6,239 bases of DNA from an uncultured Eubacteriales bacterium (GCA_902795555.1 CADBLV010000095.1:1-6239), one strand, 5' to 3'; positions 1 to 5,853 are shown, counted from the stretch's first letter. Made by a program: numbers and translations. The notes: generated by a model not told the origin, from the letters alone.

Positions 1-35
1 AGAAATGCCCATATCTGTTCCCATACCTGTTCCAT
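1..35 (-). CDS. Start of an unidentified divergent gene (partial, 11 codons)
   Basis: Reading the minus strand, an AAGGAGG ribosome site (50 to 44) lies 8 nt before an ATG at 35-33. The frame stays open to the window edge and reads M-EQVW-EQIW-AF. An extended -10 promoter about 35-40 nt upstream (78-86) points the same way, so promoter, ribosome site and start are all in order. The two EQ[VI]W tetrapeptides come from a 12-bp tandem repeat at 9-32 with one mismatch. Eleven residues are too few to assign a family. Another ATG at 42-40 is only 1 nt from the ribosome site, so it is a poor start. The gene faces away from the transport operon and may belong to the same regulon, for example a sugar-degrading enzyme or second regulator, but nothing visible shows this. 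Confidence 0.6.
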   Translation of the reverse strand, partial: MEQVWEQIWAF

Positions 36-57
36 CTTTCATGCCTCCTTCTGTGCC

Positions 58-69
58 GCAGCAGATTGC
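58..69. promoter_or_regulatory. Degenerate copy of the operon operator at the divergent promoter
   Basis: On the minus strand this reads GCAATCTGCTGC. It matches the perfect palindrome at 226-237 (GCAATCGATTGC) at 9 of 12 positions, including one complete half-site. It begins 8 nt after the minus-strand TATAAT, much as the plus-strand palindrome begins 6 nt after its own TATAAT. It could be a weaker site for the same repressor. The match is short and may be chance. Confidence 0.3.
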
Positions 70-77
70 TTTGTTTC

Positions 78-86
78 ATTATATCA
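78..86 (-). promoter_or_regulatory. Extended -10 promoter of the divergent gene
   Basis: The minus strand reads TGATATAAT: a perfect TATAAT (83-78) with the TG of an extended -10 one base upstream (86-85). No good -35 is present at 17-18 bp spacing (the hexamer there is TACCAT), which fits an extended -10 promoter or one that depends on an activator. Transcription would start near 70-71, leaving a leader of about 35 nt to the ATG at 35. Confidence 0.6.
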
Positions 87-117
87 CAGAAAGCACGTTT
101 ATGGTATCACAGAAAGC
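82..117. repeat. Two 13-bp direct repeats over the divergent promoter
   Basis: TATCACAGAAAGC occurs at 82-94 and again, identically, at 105-117, a 23-bp period (about two helical turns). Read on the minus strand as GCTTTCTGTGATA, one copy runs into the -10 hexamer and the other sits at and just upstream of the -35 position. Same-face tandem sites at a promoter lacking a -35 are typical for regulators that bind direct repeats (AraC-type proteins, response regulators). A partial duplication of the promoter would look the same. Confidence 0.55.
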
Positions 118-190
118 CTGTTCTCCGACGTAACGCTCCGATAAACCTGCGCAACTGATCCGGCGAAGTATTATTTCCTCCGCTTGGCTG

Positions 191-219
191 TTGACAAATG
201 GCAAAAACGGCAATATAAT
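191..219 (+). promoter_or_regulatory. Consensus sigma-A promoter of the transport operon
   Basis: A perfect -35 TTGACA (191-196) and a perfect -10 TATAAT (214-219) are separated by exactly 17 bp. The expected start of transcription is near 226, about 30 nt before the ATG of the first gene. A promoter this strong would be expected to need repression, in keeping with the palindrome that begins at the predicted start site. The spacer carries two GGCAA direct repeats of unknown meaning. Confidence 0.88.
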
Positions 220-225
220 GACCAA

Positions 226-237
226 GCAATCGATTGC
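226..237. promoter_or_regulatory. Palindromic operator at +1, probably for the LacI-family repressor
   Basis: GCAATCGATTGC is a perfect 12-bp palindrome with a central CG, 6 bp downstream of the -10 box, so it covers roughly +1 to +12. LacI-family operators are typically even palindromes with a central CG, into which the hinge helix inserts, and sites overlapping the start block transcription. The LacI-family gene at 5889 is the natural candidate partner. Seen: the palindrome and its position. Inferred: which protein binds it. Confidence 0.65.
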
Positions 238-256
238 ATAAAGGAGCGAACGATTC

Positions 257-2806
257 ATGCGAACCAAGTGGCCTGTGCTGATCCTGCTGGCGATCCTCGT
301 CGCGGCGCTCTTCCTGCCCGCTGTCAGCATTCATGTGCACAGCGGAATGGGAGAGGAAGCAGCTGCTGCTTTCCCGGAGAGTGTTTCCCTGTGGGATCTG
401 AGCGCCAGGGGCGTGAACTGCCTTCCGACGGATACATTTCCGGCGCTTTCCCTGCTGGATTTCGGCCGGTTTAATCTGATCGCCGGTCTGGTGCTGGCAG
501 TACTGGCCATTCTTTGTTCCGCTTTTCTTCGCAGGGGATCATGGATTCCTCTGCCGCTGACAGTTCTGGCGATCGTCCTGTATGCAACCTTCCTCGTCCA
601 GATCGGAAATCTCAGCGGAAGCCTGCTGTTCACCATTCTGTTAACAGTGCAGGGATGGGTTTACGTCCCGCTGATTGTGCTGATCCTGCTGGCAGCATTC
701 AATATTCTGACGCTGATCCGCCATGGAGAAAATCCTCTGAATGACCACACCCTTCGGCTGATTGCCGGCGTGCTGGCCGTCTGTGCGGCGCTGATGATGC
801 TCCTGCCGATCTATTCGGTGCAGGTTCCGGATTCTCTGACCGGAACTCCGGCGGATGCCGCTTCCGTCCGGAGGAACACAAGCCTGCTTTCGGCGGCCCT
901 GGGAAACGAGGAAAACCTGTACGCGATCGGCCAGAGGGACGGAACGTTCACAAATGTACTCTCCGGCGACCTGCTTTCGCTGGAATCCTTCTCCGCCGAT
1001 GCGAACAATATCGGGGGCATCTTCACGATCCGCAGCAATAACACGTCTGTCAATATTCCGCTGATTCTCTCCGCGGTGCTGCTTCTTCTTGCTGCCCTCC
1101 TGTCCTTCCTCCCGAAGGTGGATCGCTGGTTTCCGCTCTGCGCCTCCGCCCTGGGCGCCCTGCTGCTGCTGGTCAACGGACTGAATCTGATGACGGTGGG
1201 CGACGCGGATATGTTCTCTTCCGCCTCCCGACAGCTGCTTCATCTGGGTCTGGGACATGTGACGGCGGTTCCACTGCTGACTGTGATGACAGGGATTTAT
1301 GCCGTCTGCGCCGGGATCCTTGGGGTGCGACAGGCCAATGAGCCCTATTTTGTAAACCCGATTCCGGAATCTCTCAGGCTGCGGGTGGTGGCTGTTGTGC
1401 TCACGCTTGCCACCCTGGGCTGCCTGTTCATGCCCGCGGTCACGGTGTCCTTCACGCAGCCCGGAAAGAACAAAGTTCAGGCAACGGGAACCCTGCGGGG
1501 TTTCGATGCGATCACCTTCTCCGCGGCGAATCAGCTGGCAGATCCGGTCACCGCGAAAGGAAAGGCCGTCTATCCGGAGGAAGACGAAACCTGGTCCCGG
1601 GAAGCGGTGAACGCCTCGACAGCCTCCATGGCACAGACCTTCACGGTTTTAACCTGGGCTGCCCTGATCCTGACCGTTGCCGCCCTGGTGATGCTGATTC
1701 TGAAAGGAAATAAAAAGGTAACGATTGTGTTACTGCTGGCCGCGGCTGTTCTGCGGATTGTCACCTGGCTGTGCGCGACCCACTCGCTGCCCCGGGCGGT
1801 GGCGACCGCCGCCGGCGAGCTGTCTCTCTTCGCATCCATTCCGCTGCTGATCTTCGCCGCGTTTTTCGCGAATTTCGCCCATCTGCGGGAGCTTCCCAAG
1901 AAATACAAGCTGTTCCTGATGATGCTGCCCTTCCTGCTGGCGGTATTCCTCTTTGCCTATCTGCCGCTGTACGGCTGGAGTTACGCGTTTTATAACTACA
2001 AGTTCGGAATCCCGATGGATCAGCAGGAATTCGTGGGCCTGAAATGGTTCTCGGAGATGTTCTCCAATCCCGCCAATCGGGACAATATCTTCCGGGTGTT
2101 GAAGAATACCCTGGGCATGAGCGGCCTGAATCTGCTCACCAGCTGGCTGCCGATGATCTTCGCGGTCTTCCTGAACGAGATCACCCGGACGAAATTCAAG
2201 AAATTCGTTCAGATCTTCACGACCCTGCCCAACTTCATCTCCTGGGCCCTGGTTTTCTCCTTTGCCATGTGTATGTTTGCCGCGGACACGGGCATCTATT
2301 CCAGGCTGATGATGGAGCTGGGGCTGAATGACCCGGCAAACCCCACCGTCTGGCTCAACTCAGCGGATCATATCTGGCTGAAGATGTGGGGCTGGAGCAC
2401 CTGGAAAGGCCTGGGCTGGGGCGCCATCATGTATCTGGCTGCGATCTCCGGCATCGATCAGGAGCTTTATGAAGCGGCCCGGGTGGACGGGGCGAATCGC
2501 TGGGCCCTGATGCGGCATATCACGCTGCCGGGTCTGCTCCCGACCTTCTTCGTTCTCCTGATGCTGTCCATCTCCAACATCCTGAACAACGGCATGGATC
2601 AGTATCTGGTCTTCCAGAATCCCATGAACCGTCAGACGATCGAAGTGCTGGATCTGTATGTGTATAACATCACCATCGCCTCTGGCGGAACAGCCCTGTA
2701 TTCCTATGCCACGGCCATCGGCATCCTGAAAACCCTGGTGAGTGTCACCCTGCTCTTCACCGCGAACTTCCTCTCCAAAAAGCTTCGCGGCGAATCGATC
2801 ATGTGA
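257..2806 (+). CDS. LplB-type sugar ABC transporter permease fused to a threefold-repeated N-terminal membrane domain
   Basis: An 849-residue membrane protein. The start has an AAGGAG site (241-246) 10 nt upstream and a promoter just before it. Residues ~549-849 are a full LplB-like permease. They open with a helix ending LPLYGWSYAF, then have FVGLKWFSEMF and the EAA loop (E739-A-A, G745, L757-P758) that contacts the ATPase, and end in a basic tail. LplB proteins are usually about 300 residues, so the first ~545 are extra. These form three diverged copies of a four-helix module (about 7-155, 166-358, 374-546). Positively charged loops lie on the predicted cytoplasmic side, and a larger outside loop follows the first helix of each module. 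I count about 12 extra helices before the permease's ~6. No ribosome site near residue 555 suggests a separate permease start. The stop lies 16 nt before the next permease. The permease role is firm; the N-terminal role is unknown, and substrate binding, docking or sensing are possibilities. Confidence 0.9.
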   Translation: MRTKWPVLILLAILVAALFLPAVSIHVHSGMGEEAAAAFPESVSLWDLSARGVNCLPTDTFPALSLLDFGRFNLIAGLVLAVLAILCSAFLRRGSWIPLPLTVLAIVLYATFLVQIGNLSGSLLFTILLTVQGWVYVPLIVLILLAAFNILTLIRHGENPLNDHTLRLIAGVLAVCAALMMLLPIYSVQVPDSLTGTPADAASVRRNTSLLSAALGNEENLYAIGQRDGTFTNVLSGDLLSLESFSADANNIGGIFTIRSNNTSVNIPLILSAVLLLLAALLSFLPKVDRWFPLCASALGALLLLVNGLNLMTVGDADMFSSASRQLLHLGLGHVTAVPLLTVMTGIYAVCAGILGVRQANEPYFVNPIPESLRLRVVAVVLTLATLGCLFMPAVTVSFTQPGKNKVQATGTLRGFDAITFSAANQLADPVTAKGKAVYPEEDETWSREAVNASTASMAQTFTVLTWAALILTVAALVMLILKGNKKVTIVLLLAAAVLRIVTWLCATHSLPRAVATAAGELSLFASIPLLIFAAFFANFAHLRELPKKYKLFLMMLPFLLAVFLFAYLPLYGWSYAFYNYKFGIPMDQQEFVGLKWFSEMFSNPANRDNIFRVLKNTLGMSGLNLLTSWLPMIFAVFLNEITRTKFKKFVQIFTTLPNFISWALVFSFAMCMFAADTGIYSRLMMELGLNDPANPTVWLNSADHIWLKMWGWSTWKGLGWGAIMYLAAISGIDQELYEAARVDGANRWALMRHITLPGLLPTFFVLLMLSISNILNNGMDQYLVFQNPMNRQTIEVLDLYVYNITIASGGTALYSYATAIGILKTLVSVTLLFTANFLSKKLRGESIM
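275..1894 (+). repeat. Three tandem diverged copies of a four-helix module within the fused permease
   Basis: Module A (residues ~7-155, nt 275-721), B (~166-358, nt 752-1330) and C (~374-546, nt 1376-1894) share landmarks in the same order. The first helix ends LFLPAVSI / MLLPIYSV / LFMPAVTV. The outside loop has WDLSARGVN / ESFSADANN / AITFSAANQ. Helix 2 is followed by a basic turn (LRRGSW / PKVDRW / KGNKK) and helix 3. Helix 4 begins YVPLIVL / AVPLLTV / SIPLLIF, and a charged stretch (RHGENP / RQANEP / HLRELPKK) closes the module. The outside loops differ in length: ~45 residues in A, ~80 in B and ~65 in C. Homology is visible in the protein but not as DNA repeats, so the duplication is old. 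I do not recognise a named domain. Confidence 0.7.
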
Positions 2807-2822
2807 AAGGAGGCGATAAACG

Positions 2823-3770
2823 ATGACAGCCATTCCGAAGCGCGCTTCGCGGCATGCCGACGACCGTCCGGCCGGCGTCAGACGATCCCGGGGCGATATC
2901 GCTTTCAACATCGTGAACTACACGATCTTCATTCTGATCACCCTGGCCTGCGTTTTTCCCTTCTATTATCTGTTTATCAACACGATCTCCGATAATGAGC
3001 TGGTTCGCCTGGGCAAAATTCAGTTGTATCCCCAGGGAATCCACCTCCAGAATTATGTACAGGTGCTGAAGATTCCGGGCATCCTGGACGCGCTGTTCGT
3101 TTCCGTCGCCCGAACGGTGCTGGGAACGCTTTGGACCGTAGGCGGCTGCGCCTTCCTGGGTTATCTGTGCACAAAGCGGGAGATGTGGCTGCGAAAGCTC
3201 TGGTATCGACTGATCATCATCACCATGTATTTCTCCGCGGGTCTGATCCCCTGGTATATGAATCTGCGGATGCTGGGTTTTCTGGATAATTTCTGGGTTT
3301 ATGTGATCCCGGGACTGGTGTCGCCCTACAACGTGATCCTGGTGAAAACCTTCATTGAGGCGCTTCCGCCCTCTCTGGAGGAAAGCGCCACCCTGGACGG
3401 CGCCGGCTATACGCGGGTGTTCCTCTCCGTGGTCATGCCGCTGATCACGCCGATCCTGGCGACACTGTGCATCTTCTCGGCTGTGGGCCAGTGGAACAGC
3501 TTTACGGACACCATGATGCTGATGCCCTCCGGCAAGTATTACACTCTGCAGTTCCTGCTGTATAAGTATCAGAACGAAGCCAGCTCCCTGGCCTCCCTGG
3601 TGCGCAGCACCCAGGACGCGAACGCCCTGGCCAATGTGGCGACAAAGCAAACCGCTCTGTCCGTCCGGATGACGGTAGCCATGGTGGTAACACTCCCGAT
3701 TCTGTGCGTCTACCCCTTCTTCCAGCGCTATTTCGTGAAAGGCATCATGATCGGCGCCGTTAAGGGATGA
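2823..3770 (+). CDS. YtcP/LplC-type sugar ABC transporter permease
   Basis: A 315-residue inner-membrane permease that pairs with the upstream LplB-type protein to form the sugar channel. An AAAGGAGG site (2806-2813), overlapping the previous stop codon, lies 9 nt before the ATG, so the two permeases are translationally close. A basic N-tail (1-24) precedes the first helix (~29-52), which ends in FPFYYLFINTIS, typical of this family. The ATPase-contact loop is E187-S-A, G193, M205-P206, a common variant of the EAA motif with the same spacing as in the partner. The C-terminus, YFVKGIMIGAVKG, is the characteristic YtcP/LplC ending. Length and helix layout are normal and nothing is missing. Family members move oligosaccharides or other glycans; the substrate cannot be read from sequence. 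Confidence 0.95.
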   Translation: MTAIPKRASRHADDRPAGVRRSRGDIAFNIVNYTIFILITLACVFPFYYLFINTISDNELVRLGKIQLYPQGIHLQNYVQVLKIPGILDALFVSVARTVLGTLWTVGGCAFLGYLCTKREMWLRKLWYRLIIITMYFSAGLIPWYMNLRMLGFLDNFWVYVIPGLVSPYNVILVKTFIEALPPSLEESATLDGAGYTRVFLSVVMPLITPILATLCIFSAVGQWNSFTDTMMLMPSGKYYTLQFLLYKYQNEASSLASLVRSTQDANALANVATKQTALSVRMTVAMVVTLPILCVYPFFQRYFVKGIMIGAVKG

Positions 3771-3888
3771 AGCTCTGACGACCGCCTGTGGCGGAAGTCT
3801 CGTCAGAGCTGAATTCAACCGAAACGAGCGATCTCCGCAGTGCGGAGTCGCGACGATTGAGGTTGCGGAAGAAGCTCTGACGACCGCC
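3771..3888 (+). repeat. Competing inverted repeats between permease and binding-protein genes
   Basis: Directly after the permease stop, AGCTCTGACGA (3771-3781) pairs with TCGTCAGAGCT (3800-3810), enclosing an inner CCGCC-TGT-GGCGG hairpin (3782-3794). The left arm recurs: the 18-nt stretch 3769-3786 is repeated exactly at 3871-3888. The single right arm (3790-3810) can therefore pair with either copy. In the second pairing it encloses a further nested stem: CAACC/GGTTG (3816-3820/3861-3865), GCGA/TCGC, and CTCCGC-AGT-GCGGAG (3833-3847). No run of U follows, so it is not an intrinsic terminator. It may be an RNA processing or stability element that sets binding-protein level, a two-state RNA, or a REP-like dispersed repeat. 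Confidence 0.7.
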
Positions 3889-3907
3889 ACCTTCCCTTTA
3901 GCTATGC

Positions 3908-3924
3908 CCCGTATGAAATACGGG
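3908..3924 (+). promoter_or_regulatory. Hairpin in the leader of the binding-protein gene
   Basis: CCCGTAT and ATACGGG form a perfect 7-bp stem around a GAA loop, with an outer TATG/CATA pairing (3903-3906/3930-3933). It ends about 14 nt before the ribosome site of the binding-protein gene. Only three T follow, so termination is unlikely. A 5' stabiliser that protects the downstream mRNA after processing is plausible, because binding proteins are usually made in excess over permeases. Confidence 0.5.
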
Positions 3925-3961
3925 TTTGCCATAAGCACCAAATTTGAAGGAGGAAAACAAG

Positions 3962-5659
3962 ATGAAGAAAATCCTGGCTCTCGTTCTCTCGCTCGCGCTG
4001 CTTCTCTCCATGGCTGCCGTCCCGGCTGTCGCGGAAGGCTATCGTGAGCCCATCACCCTGACCATGTACTCCGGCCTGGCGAATTTCGCCGGCGAGCAGA
4101 CCGGCTGGTTTGCCAAGGAGCTGAAGGACCGCTTCAATGTCACGCTGAAGATCATCTCTTCCAATGTGGATTCCAACGCCCTGACGTCCGCGATGTCCGC
4201 AGGTGAACTGGGCGACATCATCTGCATGGGCGAGATGAGCGGTGATTTCCTGGATTGCGTGAAAGCGGATCTGATCCTGGACTGGAGCGATATCGACCTG
4301 ACCGCTTATCCGAACCTCGACAAGTACATGAAGGATTCCATGGCGAAGGTTTCCGACATGTGCAAGGAAGCGGGATATGACGGAATCTACGGCTTCACCA
4401 ACATGGTCGCCATGGAAAACGGCGCCTGGGCTGAGCTGACCGATCCCACCTACGCCCTGCAGATTCGTTTTGACGCCTGGGAAAAAGCCGGCAAGCCCGA
4501 GCTGAAAACCCTGGAAGATCTGCCTGCTTTCCTGGAAGCGCTGCAGAAGGCGGTTCCCACCAATGAAAACGGTGAAACCGTTTATGCCTACGGCGGCTTC
4601 GGCGACTGGGAAGACTGCGTCATGAAGTTCACCTGGGATCTGATGACCTTCTACGGCTATCAGGAATTTGACTTCATGGGCGTCAACTATGCCACCCGCG
4701 AGATTGTGAATCCCCTAGAAGAAGGCAGCCTGTACTATCGCGCCCTGAAGGTCAACAATCAGCTGTACCGGATGGGACTGTTTGATCCGGAATCCGTTTC
4801 CCAGGATTACAACACATACGCCCAGAAGCTCTCCGGCGGACGTTACCTGATGGCGCTGTGGGGCTGGATCATCGGAGATTATAACAGCGCGGGTCGCGCG
4901 GCGAACAAAGAAGGCTTCACAACCTTCCTGATCGGGGATTCCGCTCCCGCCATGCAGACTGTCTCCACCAAGGGCGGCAACTGGCCCTGGGGCCTCGGCG
5001 CCAACACCCAGTATGCGGATCGCGCCCTGGAAGTTCTCGACTGGCTGTGCACCGAGGAAGGCATCATCACCTCCAACTACGGCCCGACAGGCCTCTGCTG
5101 GGACTATGGTGAGGACGGCGTGCCCTACATGACCGACTTCGGCTGGAAGTGCCAGGAGGATATGCAGAACACCCAGATGCCCGCGGAATACGGCGGCGGC
5201 ACCTTCATGGACGGTCAGAACAAGATCAATCATGAAACCCTGAAGTTCGAGCAGATGATCCCCGGCAAGACCTACAGCTTCTCCAACAAGGGCTGGCCCT
5301 GCTATGCGGAGCATAACGCCACCGCCCTGAGCAAGGCCTGGTCTGAGGAATACGCGAACGGCGCCACCTCCGGCGTCGATCTCTATCGGAAGACCGGCAA
5401 GGTCTCCGTGGTCAGCCCTGCGGCCATGGCCTTCACCAAGGCGCCCGCCACCGACGACGCCAAGGCCAAGCGTGCCAATTTCGCTCCCGTCATGAAGGAA
5501 TACAGCTGGAAGTGCGTCTATGCCAAGGATGACGCTGAATTCGACGAACTCTGGCAGAAGATGGTGAATGACTGCAAGGCTTTCGGTTATGACGATGTGG
5601 TCGCCGAGAAGATGGAAGACATCCAGCGCTGCTTCGCCTACATGGATGCCAACGACTGA
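3962..5659 (+). CDS. Extracellular solute-binding protein of the ABC importer (LplA-like), without lipobox
   Basis: A 565-residue secreted protein expected to bind the sugar outside the cell and deliver it to the two permeases. The ATG at 3962 has AAGGAGG (3947-3953) 8 nt upstream; an in-frame TTG at 3944 lies before that site and is rejected. Residues 1-24 form a signal peptide: MKK, a leucine-rich core, and an AVA cleavage site before E25. Unlike most binding proteins of Gram-positive bacteria, no cysteine follows the signal (the first are C88 and C99), so no lipid anchor is predicted. The mature part starts ITLTMYSG, as in this family. It contains glycine- and tryptophan-rich stretches typical of sugar-binding clefts, such as ALWGWIIGDYN (298-308) and GGNWPWGLGA (338-347). 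No C-terminal sorting signal is present. The length suits LplA-like proteins (roughly 500-560). The ligand is unknown, most likely an oligosaccharide. Confidence 0.93.
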   Translation: MKKILALVLSLALLLSMAAVPAVAEGYREPITLTMYSGLANFAGEQTGWFAKELKDRFNVTLKIISSNVDSNALTSAMSAGELGDIICMGEMSGDFLDCVKADLILDWSDIDLTAYPNLDKYMKDSMAKVSDMCKEAGYDGIYGFTNMVAMENGAWAELTDPTYALQIRFDAWEKAGKPELKTLEDLPAFLEALQKAVPTNENGETVYAYGGFGDWEDCVMKFTWDLMTFYGYQEFDFMGVNYATREIVNPLEEGSLYYRALKVNNQLYRMGLFDPESVSQDYNTYAQKLSGGRYLMALWGWIIGDYNSAGRAANKEGFTTFLIGDSAPAMQTVSTKGGNWPWGLGANTQYADRALEVLDWLCTEEGIITSNYGPTGLCWDYGEDGVPYMTDFGWKCQEDMQNTQMPAEYGGGTFMDGQNKINHETLKFEQMIPGKTYSFSNKGWPCYAEHNATALSKAWSEEYANGATSGVDLYRKTGKVSVVSPAAMAFTKAPATDDAKAKRANFAPVMKEYSWKCVYAKDDAEFDELWQKMVNDCKAFGYDDVVAEKMEDIQRCFAYMDAND

Positions 5660-5677
5660 TACGATCCCGTCTCATGC

Positions 5678-5733
5678 GATCTTCGACGCACCTTTGGTGT
5701 GATCAAAACGACAGATCGTTTTGATCGAAGATC
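5678..5733 (+). other. Compact three-way-junction-like RNA structure after the binding-protein gene
   Basis: GATCTTCGA (5678-5686) pairs with TCGAAGATC (5725-5733). Exactly between lie two hairpins: CGCACC-TTT-GGTGTG (5687-5701, one G-U pair) and ATCAAAACGA-CAGA-TCGTTTTGAT (5702-5725, with one base shared with the outer stem). Nearly every base is used, with almost no unpaired junction. No U-run follows, so it is not the terminator, and it is not a tRNA. It begins 18 nt after the stop codon and may protect the 3' end of the mRNA or be a dispersed repeat. Confidence 0.6.
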
Positions 5734-5769
5734 AGGATGATCACTGAATTCCTGGAAAATTGTTCAAAA

Positions 5770-5792
5770 CTGTTCAGGTCATTGCTGAACAG
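5770..5792. promoter_or_regulatory. Spaced dyad CTGTTCAG-N7-CTGAACAG
   Basis: A perfect 8-bp inverted repeat with a 7-nt spacer, preceded by a further direct TGTTCA half-site at 5761-5766 (10 nt before the one in the dyad). It may be an operator for the downstream regulator gene, since its right arm would overlap a weak -35-like TTGCTG at 5783, or simply an RNA hairpin before the terminator. The sequence differs from the palindrome at 226-237, so a different protein would be involved. Confidence 0.4.
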
Positions 5793-5814
5793 CCATCAGT
5801 CCCCTGTTATGAAT

Positions 5815-5853
5815 GGGAGCCGTTCCCGCTCGCTCGGGAGCGGCTCCTGTTTT
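5815..5853 (+). terminator. Intrinsic terminator of the transport operon
   Basis: GGAGCCG (5816-5822) pairs with CGGCTCC (5841-5847). The stem continues inward through TTCCCG/CGGGAG (one G-U pair) to a 6-nt CTCGCT loop, giving 13 pairs that are mostly G-C. TGTTTTAAA follows at once. The T-run is on the right-hand side only, so it works for plus-strand transcription. It separates the binding-protein gene from the LacI-family gene, which therefore needs its own promoter or read-through. Confidence 0.88.

Noticed and set aside
184..474. Plus-strand 96-codon frame starting before the first permease
   Set aside because: It starts upstream of the predicted transcription start (inside the promoter) and overlaps the true gene out of frame.
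641..1258. Minus-strand open frame (205 codons) opposite the fused permease
   Set aside because: Low-complexity Gln/Arg/His composition typical of an antisense frame; no start signals.
3771..3810. Hairpin after the second permease as an intrinsic terminator
   Set aside because: The stem is followed by GAATTC rather than a T-run, so it is better read as a processing or repeat element.
2799..3941. Long minus-strand open frame (380 codons) opposite the second permease
   Set aside because: It is the antisense shadow of a well-supported permease: rich in His, Gln, Arg and Gly, with no family resemblance and no ribosome site.
3944..3961. Upstream TTG as start of the binding protein
   Set aside because: The AAGGAGG site lies downstream of this TTG and is correctly spaced for the ATG at 3962, which directly begins a normal signal peptide.
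3926..3961. Separate promoter for the binding-protein gene from the -35-like TTGCCA
   Set aside because: No -10-like hexamer occurs at any suitable spacing; the ribosome site is found there instead.
4715..5314. Minus-strand open frame (199 codons) opposite the binding-protein gene
   Set aside because: Antisense to a recognisable solute-binding protein; no ribosome site and no known motif.
5783..5811. Promoter TTGCTG-17-TGTTAT for the LacI-family gene
   Set aside because: Only 3/6 and 4/6 matches to consensus, and the transcript would have to pass the strong terminator at 5815-5853.
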